From: Rhodospirillaceae bacterium
GTDB taxonomy: Bacteria; Pseudomonadota; Alphaproteobacteria; Thalassobaculales; Thalassobaculaceae
Assembly: GCA_002730675.1 (NCBI GenBank)
Contig: PCAV01000043.1
Span: 4,540 to 11,038 of the forward strand
Length of the DNA stretch: 6,499 nt
Direction of reading: 5' to 3'
Shown piece by piece: positions 1-6,499 of the stretch (positions are counted from its first letter, which is position 1; each line of letters opens with the position of its first letter). A program made the position numbers and the translations under genes. The notes beneath the pieces are model-generated. The model saw only the letters and a list, made by a program, of their open reading frames with translations, made no database searches and was not told the origin of the DNA.

Positions 1-447
1 ATTATAAGTGCGAATCAGGCTGCGCAATTTCATGAACATATCAATCAACTTCCACTGAAATACAAAACACTTGTAGGTGAGCGAGGCGTGTCTTTATCCG
101 GGGGGCAGCGCCAGAGGCTCTCGATTGCACGAGGAATAGCTACTGAACCAGGGATAATAATCTTTGACGATTCTACCGCGTCGATTGATGCTGTAACTGA
201 ACGTCTCATTAGGAAGAACCTGGATGAAAGTAGCGATAATAGAGGCACAATCATCATTTCGTACAGGTTAGCTTCGTTAATGCATGCAAATGAAATCTTA
301 TTTGTTGATAAGGGTGAGATCATAGAGAGGGGTTCTCATGAACAACTTATTTCCTTAAAGGGGAAATACTTTGAATTGTACCAACTTCAAACCCGTTCTG
401 GCTCGAATTATGTTCCCTTAAACAAAAGGGGACTCATTGTTGAATAG
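1..447 (+). CDS. ABC exporter subunit with degenerate ATPase site (3' end only)
   Basis: This is the C-terminal 148 residues of an ABC transporter nucleotide-binding domain. The reading frame is open from base 1, so the start, the membrane domain and Walker A lie upstream of the window. Visible in order are the VGERG lead-in, a canonical LSGGQ signature (94-108), Walker B IIIFDDST, the D-loop ASIDAVTE and a switch region IIISYRLAS. Two catalytic positions are altered: the residue after the Walker B Asp is Asp (codon 169-171) where active ATPases have Glu, and the switch His is Tyr (codon 262-264). In type IV exporters this pattern marks the degenerate partner of a heterodimer, as in TM287/288 or BmrC/BmrD. 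The gene ends at TAG 445-447 and overlaps the next exporter gene by 11 bp, so the two are probably translated together and form an inner-membrane dimer. The substrate cannot be told. The family call is secure; the heterodimer is inferred from motifs and gene pairing. Confidence 0.93.
   Translation: MISANQAAQFHEHINQLPLKYKTLVGERGVSLSGGQRQRLSIARGIATEPGIIIFDDSTASIDAVTERLIRKNLDESSDNRGTIIISYRLASLMHANEILFVDKGEIIERGSHEQLISLKGKYFELYQLQTRSGSNYVPLNKRGLIVE
426..432 (+). promoter_or_regulatory. Ribosome binding site of the second ABC gene
   Basis: AAGGGGA lies inside the end of the upstream gene. It is 4 nt before TTG 437 and 7 nt before TTG 440. No ATG is in frame nearby until 512, which would remove the first 25 residues. 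The 7-nt spacing favours TTG 440 slightly, and the protein differs by only one residue between the two choices. Confidence 0.55.
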
Positions 448-2275
448 GGTAATAAAAGACAATAATCCACCAAAAGCAGTTGTTGGTTCTCAGGTTAGTT
501 ATGATGAGGAAATGTTTGGTCGCGCTTTTGATGGTCGCGTTATCGGGCGCCTTCTGTCTTATTGTAAACCTCACACGAAAATGCTTTTAGGAGCGATATT
601 TTCTGTTCTGGTATTCATGTCAACACAGATAGCATTTCCCTTGGTGATTCTTTACGCAATCGACAATGCCCTAGTTAAAGGCAAACTTAATGAAGGGGTT
701 TTGGAAATTTGTGCAATGATATTTTGCACCCTTGCATTGGTAAACTACGCATCAAATTATTATCAGGAGAGTACTGTAGGTAAGATAGCAGAGGGTGTAC
801 TGGTTAAGTTGCGACGTGACATGTTTGAACACTTACAACGAGTGTCACTATCTTTTATGGACCGGACCGAAGTTGGTCGATTAATGTCTCGTCTTCAGGG
901 AGATGTTAATGCCCTTCAAGAATTCTTAGAAACTTCGGTATTTGCGATAGGTGATTTGGTTTTGCTTTTTGGTATAGTCACAGCACTTTTTGTGCTAAAT
1001 TTAGAATTAGCACTTTTGACGTTATCTATTGTTCCCCTCCTTTTTATAGTTCGATTTATATGGCTTCCCAAAGCGCGGGCCGCTTTCATAAAGGCGCGCG
1101 AGGCAAACTCTCTCGCTAATGGCGCGCTAGCCGAAGCTATTCATGGTGTCAAGACTGTCCAGGGCATGGTGCGCGAAGGTGTAAACTCCGACTTGTATAA
1201 AAAGAGAGCAAAACAAAATCTCCTGGCGCATCTTAGGGCAGCAAAGTTTGCCCAAGTAAATGTACCTGTAGTAGACACACTTACGGGAACAGCAATGGCA
1301 ATTATTATTGTTGTTGGTGGGCAGCAAGTTTTGGGGTCCAATCTGGATTTAGGCGTTATGGTTGCTTTTATTTTTTACGTTCAAAGATTTTTTGATCCAA
1401 TTAGATCTTTGACCCTTCATTACAGTTTTATGCAGCGAGCTATGGTTTCAGGGCAACGTATTCTAGAAGTTCTAGATGTGCCAATTGATGTTGCTGACAA
1501 GAGAGATGCCATCAAGATGGAAAAGTGTGATGGTACTGTTGAATTCTCCAACGTGACTTTTGGATATGAGCCAGAGCTTCCCGTTTTGAAGAAGCTTAAT
1601 TTTAGAATTAATTCGGAAGAGACTGTAGCGTTAGTTGGACCGACAGGTTCAGGAAAAACAAGCATTACTGCATTAATCAATCGGTTCTATGATGTTTGGA
1701 ACGGTAGTGTATCTATAGGCGGTTACGATGTCCGGGACATTACGAAACAATCGTTAGGCGATCATGTTTCTATGGTGCTACAAGAGCCATTTCTTTTTAC
1801 GGGTACAATTTTGGAAAACATCCGGTATAAAAAAACGGATAGCGATCTAAATGCAGTTATATCAGCGTCTAAGGCTGTCGGCGCACATGATTTCATAGAA
1901 GCATTGCCCAATGGTTATAATACAATTTTAGAACAAAGAGGAGCCAATTTATCACTTGGTCAGCGCCAACTTATTAGCTTTGCGCGTGCGATAGTTGCTG
2001 ATGCCAAAATATTAATATTAGACGAAGCTACGGCAAGCATAGATAGTTACACAGAATTGAAGATTCAAAGGGCGTTGGCCGTATTGCTAGAAGGTCGAAC
2101 AGGATTGGTTATAGCTCATCGATTAGCTACCATCCGTGGATGCGATAGGATAATTGTCTTGGACAAAGGGGAGATATTAGAAGACGGGACGCACGAGAAG
2201 TTGAAAAAAAATGGAGGATTGTATGCGAGATTACACAAACTGAATTATGCATCCTTTGATGACACTTCAACATGA
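437..2275 (+). CDS. ABC exporter half-transporter, ATP-binding/permease protein (catalytic subunit)
   Basis: A complete 612-residue fusion of a type IV exporter membrane domain and an ATPase domain, which is normal length for this family. Hydrophobic segments lie near residues 49-79, 88-110, 167-210 (two helices) and 280-315, so about six membrane helices are expected before residue 335. The ATPase domain starts near 368. It has A-loop Tyr377, Walker A GPTGSGKT (401-408), Q-loop Gln449, signature LSLGQ (505-509), Walker B ILILDE with Asp529 and catalytic Glu530, D-loop SID (534-536) and switch His561. All hydrolysis residues are present; only the signature departs from LSGGQ. It overlaps the degenerate ABC gene before it by 11 bp and supplies the parts that gene lacks, so the pair should be an asymmetric heterodimeric exporter of drugs, lipids or another hydrophobic cargo. 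Translation starts at TTG (437 or 440). An ATG at 512 is possible but has only a poor, too-close AGGA upstream. Confidence 0.95.
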   Translation: MLNRVIKDNNPPKAVVGSQVSYDEEMFGRAFDGRVIGRLLSYCKPHTKMLLGAIFSVLVFMSTQIAFPLVILYAIDNALVKGKLNEGVLEICAMIFCTLALVNYASNYYQESTVGKIAEGVLVKLRRDMFEHLQRVSLSFMDRTEVGRLMSRLQGDVNALQEFLETSVFAIGDLVLLFGIVTALFVLNLELALLTLSIVPLLFIVRFIWLPKARAAFIKAREANSLANGALAEAIHGVKTVQGMVREGVNSDLYKKRAKQNLLAHLRAAKFAQVNVPVVDTLTGTAMAIIIVVGGQQVLGSNLDLGVMVAFIFYVQRFFDPIRSLTLHYSFMQRAMVSGQRILEVLDVPIDVADKRDAIKMEKCDGTVEFSNVTFGYEPELPVLKKLNFRINSEETVALVGPTGSGKTSITALINRFYDVWNGSVSIGGYDVRDITKQSLGDHVSMVLQEPFLFTGTILENIRYKKTDSDLNAVISASKAVGAHDFIEALPNGYNTILEQRGANLSLGQRQLISFARAIVADAKILILDEATASIDSYTELKIQRALAVLLEGRTGLVIAHRLATIRGCDRIIVLDKGEILEDGTHEKLKKNGGLYARLHKLNYASFDDTST

Positions 2276-2307
2276 TTATTTAAATGAATAGCTTTTTACC
2301 AAATATG
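2276..2307. other. Convergent intergenic gap
   Basis: These 32 nt separate the ends of the plus-strand ABC operon and the minus-strand acyl-CoA operon. The stretch is AT-rich. I see no GC-rich hairpin followed by a T run on either strand, so no intrinsic terminator can be called. Transcripts from the two sides may overlap, or termination may be Rho-dependent. Confidence 0.5.
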
Positions 2308-3954
2308 TTAGTTACTGGCAGCGTGGTTTTTCATTTCCTCAATTATTTGGCTCTTTAGTTCCGGTTTATTTATTTTTCCAGTTGATGTTCTTGGGAGCTG
2401 TTCGTTTGTTCGGAGGATAAATTGTTCTGGGACTTTATACGATGCCAGCTCCCTTCTGCAGTACCTTTTTAACGCGTTTGCATCCAACTCTAAGTTATCT
2501 TTTATCTCTAAAACTGCGATAATTTTTTCGTCTTTAACTGCATCTGGGATTCCAAATACAAATGCCTGTTTTGTTTTAGGGTAACGCATCAATATATTCT
2601 CTATTTCGAGAGGAGCTACGTTAATGCCTCCTGTTTTTATCATCTCCTTTAGACGACCTCTGTAATAGATTCGTCCATCTTCTCCAACAAAACCGAGATC
2701 TCCAGTCAAGAAATAACCCTCTTTGTCAAATGAAGATTGCGTTTGTTTTAAATTTCCAAAATAGCCTGGGGTTACACAACCGGCTACAGTGAGCTCTCCA
2801 AATACACCTTTCTTAAGGGGGGTCCTGGTCTCAATATCAACAGCACGAATTTTCATGCCGGGTAACGGAAGGCCCTGGCTATTCAATCTTACTTCTAGAG
2901 GATCGGTTGTATGACACACAGCTGCATTCCCATAAGTCTCGGTAGACCCGTATACATTACAAATCTCTCTTGCGTTCAACGTTTTAATTATGAACTCTAT
3001 ATCCTCTGGAAGTCCTATTGTTAGTCCAGTCCTCATATATTTTACTTTGTCTAATGAATAACTAGGAGCTTCCAAAAGTGCGCGTGCTATATTGATCATT
3101 CCATAGAAAACAGTACACCTTTCTGCTTCCATTATTTCGAGAGCTTCATTTGGTTCGAAGGTTTCTTGTAAAACCAAGCATCCGCCGTGCGTTATGACTG
3201 CGGGTAAGGCGTTGGCAGAACCAAATGACCAAAATAATGGCACGGCAAACCACAAGCGGTCTCGATCTGACAAGGCTTGGCGCTCTCCTATATGATAGCC
3301 ATTTGTGATAACGTTTCCGTGCGCAAGGATCACGCCTTTAGGCTCCGCTGTCGACCCTGATGTGTAGAGAATGAAACACGTGTCTCCACTTTTTACTTTA
3401 CCTTGCGCGTTTTGCAGCGTTTCGGGCTTCGTCATCTGAGCCACTTTTCGTAAATCGTGCCAATTTATAATCGCGCCTATGCTCTTTTCTTCGATGGCTA
3501 TAATATTTTTAAGTCTTGGAAGAGCTTTACTCCTTAGTTTTCCGACTTTCGATTCTTTATATTCCGGGCAAAGTTCTTGAAGGTTTTCAATGAAGTTGTG
3601 ATTTTTTAGGGAAGAAATCGAAATTACACAAGATGATTGACTGTGTTTTAAAGTCCAATGTAACTCTCGTTGGGTAGAAAAAGTACTTATCGCAACGGTG
3701 GTTGCGCCTACTTTTGCAATAGCAAACATTGCTATCAACCATTCAGGTCTATTAGAAGCTATCAAAGCAACGTTTTCACCCCTTTTAATTCCAAGACTTA
3801 ATAGTGATCTTGCAAAAATATCGACCTCTTCTTTGAGCTGTAAATATGTGAGGCGGGAATCTTTCCAAATTACTGCCTCGTTATCGCGATAACTTTTTGC
3901 GAGCTCGTCTAGTAGGTTCCCTAATGTTCTGCTTTTTGGAATATTTGTATTCAT
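2308..3954 (-). CDS. AMP-forming acyl-CoA synthetase (fatty-acid/carboxylate-CoA ligase)
   Basis: A 548-residue member of the ANL adenylating enzyme superfamily, full length for a FadD- or CaiC-like ligase. It should activate a carboxylic acid with ATP to an acyl-adenylate and then form the acyl-CoA thioester. Visible motifs are the phosphate-binding loop YTSGSTAEPKG (197-207), YGSTE (335-339), TGD with Asp419 for the ribose, YRGRLKEMIKTGG (431-443, hinge region) and the C-terminal PRTSTGKINK (521-530), in which Lys527 is the expected adenylation lysine. All key residues are intact. No signal peptide is seen, so it should be cytosolic or membrane-associated. The ATG at 3952-3954 is 9 nt after the stop of the enoyl-CoA hydratase gene and has no good Shine-Dalgarno (the upstream bases read AAGCCTTAAAA), so translational coupling is likely. 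Chain length and the natural acid cannot be decided from sequence. Confidence 0.95.
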   Translation of the reverse strand: MNTNIPKSRTLGNLLDELAKSYRDNEAVIWKDSRLTYLQLKEEVDIFARSLLSLGIKRGENVALIASNRPEWLIAMFAIAKVGATTVAISTFSTQRELHWTLKHSQSSCVISISSLKNHNFIENLQELCPEYKESKVGKLRSKALPRLKNIIAIEEKSIGAIINWHDLRKVAQMTKPETLQNAQGKVKSGDTCFILYTSGSTAEPKGVILAHGNVITNGYHIGERQALSDRDRLWFAVPLFWSFGSANALPAVITHGGCLVLQETFEPNEALEIMEAERCTVFYGMINIARALLEAPSYSLDKVKYMRTGLTIGLPEDIEFIIKTLNAREICNVYGSTETYGNAAVCHTTDPLEVRLNSQGLPLPGMKIRAVDIETRTPLKKGVFGELTVAGCVTPGYFGNLKQTQSSFDKEGYFLTGDLGFVGEDGRIYYRGRLKEMIKTGGINVAPLEIENILMRYPKTKQAFVFGIPDAVKDEKIIAVLEIKDNLELDANALKRYCRRELASYKVPEQFILRTNEQLPRTSTGKINKPELKSQIIEEMKNHAASN

Positions 3955-3963
3955 TTTTAAGGC

Positions 3964-4716
3964 TTAATAAACTGGTTTTCTTTTCTCAATAAATGCTTTT
4001 GTCCCCTCGATGAAATCAGGCTGTGAACGCACGTGATCGCCTAGAAGTTGCTCCAATTGTTCTTGAGCTTTGACACGCTCACTAATTGATGTGGTCACCT
4101 GTGTTTTCACAGCTTGGATTGCCGATGGACTATTGGCTGCTATTATTTCAGCTTTCTCCAATGCCCAATTCATAACGTCGTCATTCTCTAATGCTATATT
4201 GATTAGGTTAAGTTTTTGGGCATCTACTGCTGAAATTAATCGACCAGTTAAAAGTAAATCCATTGCATGCACGTGGCCGATTTGATGTATAAGTTTTGTA
4301 GTTGCTCCTCCAAAGGGATAAATTGACCATTTTACTTCAGGCAACCCGAAGCGGGCTGTTTTGGCTGCGCACCGAATGTCTGTAGAAAGTATCAATTCTA
4401 CTCCACCTCCAACACAGTCTCCATTGATTGCAGAAATTATAGGTTTGGAGTAAGTGTCTGTTTTAAGGAGGGAATGATTAATTGCGATGGTTTTATCTTC
4501 AGTGGCAGACAGATCACCTGATATATCAGCACCTACACAGAAAGCTCTCTCTCCGGCCCCGGTTATTACAATGCATCTAGTATCGTCTTCCTCTAATTCA
4601 TCCCAGAGCTTTCCGAGTTCTTGCATCATCTGTCTGGTCAGCGCGTTCATTTTTGTAGTATTATCTATTGTTATAATTGCTATATGTGAATTATGGCGAC
4701 GCAGCGAAACTTTCAT
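3964..4716 (-). CDS. Enoyl-CoA hydratase/isomerase family protein (crotonase fold)
   Basis: A 250-residue crotonase-superfamily enzyme, slightly shorter than typical 255-265-residue hydratases but complete. Oxyanion-hole segments are FCVGADI (59-65) and CVGGG (101-105). Glu107 (in GGGVEL) and Glu127 (in FGLPE) align with Glu144 and Glu164 of rat mitochondrial enoyl-CoA hydratase, with the same spacing of 20, so syn-hydration of a 2-enoyl-CoA is the likely reaction. The loop after Glu127 reads WSIYPFGGATTKL instead of the common GxxPGxGGTQRL, which suggests a divergent branch with unknown acyl specificity. The C-terminus has the usual FIEGTKAFIEKRKPVY ending. It is the first gene of the leftward operon, just before the acyl-CoA synthetase, which would make its CoA substrate. 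The start ATG (4714-4716) has AGGGA 9 nt upstream. Isomerase or hydrolase activity cannot be excluded. Confidence 0.93.
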   Translation of the reverse strand: MKVSLRRHNSHIAIITIDNTTKMNALTRQMMQELGKLWDELEEDDTRCIVITGAGERAFCVGADISGDLSATEDKTIAINHSLLKTDTYSKPIISAINGDCVGGGVELILSTDIRCAAKTARFGLPEVKWSIYPFGGATTKLIHQIGHVHAMDLLLTGRLISAVDAQKLNLINIALENDDVMNWALEKAEIIAANSPSAIQAVKTQVTTSISERVKAQEQLEQLLGDHVRSQPDFIEGTKAFIEKRKPVY

Positions 4717-4855
4717 AATGATATTTCCCTAATTGGAGAAAATTTTAAGACACAAGCGGTTTAGAAAGTGCCTGAGTAGATTATCACTATATATTTAAAA
4801 ATTATCTAAGTATTTTATCCGAAAAGCATGATTAGAACAGAGATGGTGGCGATCA
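4717..4855. promoter_or_regulatory. Divergent intergenic region with promoters for both acyl-CoA operons
   Basis: This 139-nt AT-rich gap separates two divergently transcribed genes, so it must carry the start signals of at least the leftward operon and probably both. On the minus strand a TAAAAT hexamer (plus coordinates 4742-4747) is a fair -10 box placed about 25 nt before the hydratase ATG, with no good -35. AGGGA (plus 4726-4730) is that gene's ribosome site. On the plus strand TATATT (4790-4795) could be a -10 box, again without a clear -35. GGTGG (4845-4849) is a weak ribosome site for the ATG at 4856. No convincing operator palindrome is seen. The location is firm; the individual boxes are guesses. 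Confidence 0.45.
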
Positions 4856-5836
4856 ATGAAAGCAATTTTTTGTAATAAGTTAGGCGGAACAGAGAATCTA
4901 GCTTATGTGGATACAGTTTCGCCGCGTCCAGGACCAAATGATGTACTGATAAAAGTAAAAGCAGCTGGGTTAAATTTTGCGGATACGCTTCAAATAGCGG
5001 GAAAATATCAATCCAAACTAGAACCACCATTCATACCGGGGATGGAGGTTTCTGGCGAGATCTTAGAAATTGGTCAAGGTGTTAATAGACCGCTGAATGT
5101 CGGGCAGCGGGTGATGGCATTTATGAGAGGAGGAGGGGCATTTGCCGAGGAAGTTTTAGTCGATAGTGAGTGGTTAGTTCCGGTCCCGGATGAAATGGAA
5201 GATGTAATAGCTGCTGGCTTTTCTACGGTTTATGGAACTTCTAATTTCGCTTTGAAGCATAGAGGAAATTTGCAGGCTGGAGAAACTTTGTTAGTTCTCG
5301 GAGCGGCCGGTGGAGTTGGTTTAACAGCGGTTGAATTAGGTAAAACAATGGGGGCAAACGTTATTGCAGCTGCAGGGGGTAGTGAAAAGTGTAAAATTGC
5401 GATCGATCACGGCGCTGATTTTGCAATTGATTACAAATCTGAAAGTATTCGCGACCGTGTCAAAGACTTAACAGATAATCGTGGTGCAGATGTTGTTTAT
5501 GACGCAGTAGGTGGTGATGCCTTTGACCAAGCGATTAGGGCTGTTAATTGGGAAGCGAGAATGTTGATTATTGGCTTTGCGGCCGGTCGAATACAACAAA
5601 TACCAGCAAATTTGATTTTGGTAAAAAATATATCTGTTGTTGGGGTGGTATATGGGGCGCAAACTGAGAGAGACCCATCGTATGGGGCAAGTTTTGTTCA
5701 AGAGGCGGCTGATCTTTTTCGACAGGGGCGTGTGAAGCCTCATATAGGAAAGAAATTTCCATTATCACAGGCTGCCGAGGCTATGGATGCTTTATTGTCG
5801 CGGTCTTATGCTGGTAAAATAATTCTCACAACTTAA
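4856..5836 (+). CDS. NADPH:quinone oxidoreductase family protein (zinc-independent MDR)
   Basis: A 326-residue medium-chain dehydrogenase/reductase of the quinone oxidoreductase type, at the usual length. The N-terminal GroES-like domain has AAGLNFADTL (36-45) where zinc alcohol dehydrogenases carry GxCGTD, and the other zinc ligands are missing too, so it is a zinc-free reductase. The Rossmann cofactor site is VLGAAGGVG (147-155), followed by AAAGGSEKCK (171-180); the lack of an acidic residue at the end of the second strand favours NADPH. Family members reduce quinones, enals or, in the acrylyl-CoA reductase branch, 2-enoyl-CoA esters. Because its neighbours are all CoA enzymes, an enoyl-thioester substrate is a reasonable inference but not shown. 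It begins the rightward operon, and the next gene follows after 17 nt. The ATG at 4856 matches the standard N-terminus MKAI; the ribosome site is weak (GGTGG, 6-nt spacing). Confidence 0.93.
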   Translation: MKAIFCNKLGGTENLAYVDTVSPRPGPNDVLIKVKAAGLNFADTLQIAGKYQSKLEPPFIPGMEVSGEILEIGQGVNRPLNVGQRVMAFMRGGGAFAEEVLVDSEWLVPVPDEMEDVIAAGFSTVYGTSNFALKHRGNLQAGETLLVLGAAGGVGLTAVELGKTMGANVIAAAGGSEKCKIAIDHGADFAIDYKSESIRDRVKDLTDNRGADVVYDAVGGDAFDQAIRAVNWEARMLIIGFAAGRIQQIPANLILVKNISVVGVVYGAQTERDPSYGASFVQEAADLFRQGRVKPHIGKKFPLSQAAEAMDALLSRSYAGKIILTT

Positions 5837-5853
5837 TTCGTTTTGAGAACCTA

Positions 5854-6499
5854 TTGAAATATATCAATCCCCAGAACTTAGATTTAACCGACTTTATTAA
5901 AGCCGGTGATTTTATATTTTGTGGTCAGGCTACTGGAGAGCCGACAACACTCACTGAAAAACTTGTAGAACAAAGAAAAGCGATAGGTCCCACCGAGATC
6001 TTCCTGGGATTAACCTTATCTGACACCTTTGATCCAGAACATGCTGATTTCTTGACGTTTAATAGTTTTGGGCCAATGGGAAATTCGAAGAAATTATCTG
6101 ATGCGGGAGTACTGAATATTACACCTATTCATTTTGGCTTAATAAGCCAATATATAATAGAGGGAACACTGAAATGTGATGTGGCGTTCGTTCTATTGTC
6201 TCCGCGGGGGCCAAATGGCAAACATAGCTTCGGTGTAATAAATGATTATATTAGAACGGCCATTGATAAAGCACGTATTGTAATAGGTGAGATTAATGAT
6301 CAAGTGCCTTGGGTGTAGTCAGAGGGTTATCCCGAATTAGAGAGATTTGACGTGTTAATTGAAACGTCCCGTCCCGTACTAAAAGCCCTGCCTAGTAAAG
6401 TTACTAGCATAGATAAAAAAATTGCTGATAACGTATCAAAATATATAAATGATGATGCAATATTACAAATCGGTATGGGGTCGATACCGGACGCAATAG
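5854..6499 (+). pseudogene. Acetyl-CoA hydrolase/CoA-transferase (family I), interrupted by an in-frame TAG; 3' end outside window
   Basis: The first 154 codons (to the TAG at 6316-6318) match the N-terminal domain of acetyl-CoA hydrolase/4-hydroxybutyrate-type CoA-transferases: IKAGDFIFCGQATGEP (15-30), the SPRGPNGKHSFG strand (116-127) and EINDQVPW (146-153). After the stop the same frame stays open to base 6499 and still reads as this family, with FDVLIETSRP (165-174) and LQIGMGSIPDAI (204-215), the conserved glycine-rich CoA-site segment. Only one lesion is seen. The catalytic Glu region would lie beyond the window. An intact enzyme would move CoA between acids or release it by hydrolysis, fitting the neighbouring acyl-CoA genes. 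The start is TTG 5854 with GAGAA just upstream, 17 nt after the reductase stop; this choice gives the usual family N-terminus. The 154-residue product alone lacks half the protein and should be inactive. Pseudogene, sequencing error and read-through are all possible. Confidence 0.8.
6316..6318 (+). other. In-frame amber codon in the CoA-transferase gene
   Basis: The TAG sits between QVPWV and SEGYPELERF. Related proteins often have an aromatic residue after the PW-x motif, so a one-base change of a TAT or TAC tyrosine codon to TAG is a simple explanation (inference from family memory). A GTG at 6352-6354, with GAGAGA a few bases before it, could allow internal restart, but that would yield only the C-terminal part. 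Confidence 0.75.

Noticed and set aside
2204..2211. A8 run near the end of the second ABC gene, considered as a slippage or frameshift site.
   Set aside because: The frame is correct on both sides and the protein runs to a normal ABC C-terminus, so there is no sign of slippage.
2276..2307. Possible bidirectional terminator between convergent operons.
   Set aside because: No stem with adequate GC content or length followed by a U tract is present on either strand.
3698..3892. Open frame on the plus strand opposite the acyl-CoA synthetase, and similar frames opposite the hydratase, reductase and ABC genes.
   Set aside because: They are antisense shadows of strongly supported genes, with no recognisable domains or ribosome sites.
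4777..4808. TAGAT ... ATCTA inverted arms in the divergent intergenic region, considered as a regulator site.
   Set aside because: Arms of only 5 bp with a 22-nt AT-rich spacer are too weak to separate from chance.
6316..6318. The TAG as a pyrrolysine or other recoded codon.
   Set aside because: TAG also serves as an ordinary stop at 445-447, the enzyme family is not known to use recoding, and no tRNA or recoding element is visible. A mutation or sequencing error is simpler.
6392..6407. Perfect 7-bp inverted repeat CTAGTAA-AG-TTACTAG, like a small operator.
   Set aside because: It lies within the CoA-transferase reading frame. A 7-bp palindrome with a short spacer is expected by chance about once in a window this size, and no regulator gene is nearby.

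Overview
The window is a gene-dense, moderately AT-rich piece of bacterial chromosome (about 40% GC by eye). It carries six protein-coding loci, no RNA genes, no insertion sequence and no CRISPR array. Protein style and gene content fit a Gram-negative proteobacterium, possibly an alphaproteobacterium of a low-GC marine type. That assignment is inference, because nothing in the window is a taxonomic marker.

Layout: (1) Positions 1-2275, plus strand, hold the 3' end of one ABC exporter half-transporter gene and a complete second one that overlaps it by 11 bp. Their motifs are complementary. The first has a degenerate ATPase site (Asp for the catalytic Glu, Tyr for the switch His). The second has an intact Walker A, catalytic Glu and His but a variant LSLGQ signature. 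Together they look like an asymmetric heterodimeric multidrug/lipid-type exporter. (2) Positions 2308-4716, minus strand, are a two-gene operon: a crotonase-fold enoyl-CoA hydratase, then 9 nt later an AMP-forming acyl-CoA synthetase. It converges on the ABC pair with a 32-nt gap. (3) Positions 4717-4855 are a 139-nt AT-rich divergent intergenic region that should carry the promoters of both flanking operons. (4) Positions 4856-6499, plus strand, hold a zinc-independent quinone oxidoreductase-type dehydrogenase/reductase and, 17 nt later, a family I CoA-transferase/acetyl-CoA hydrolase gene that runs off the window.

The four genes around the divergent region form a plausible acyl-CoA module: CoA activation of a carboxylic acid, hydration of an enoyl-CoA, an NAD(P)H-dependent reduction, and CoA transfer or release. 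The substrate cannot be read from the sequence, and no regulator, acyl-CoA dehydrogenase or thiolase lies inside the window.

The most notable observation is an amber codon (TAG, 6316-6318) inside the CoA-transferase gene. Recognisable family sequence continues in the same frame for the 60 codons left in the window, including a QIGMGSIP motif. It is either a very young pseudogene, a sequencing or assembly error, or a read-through stop. I see no convincing evidence of an undescribed system here; the rest is ordinary metabolism and transport.
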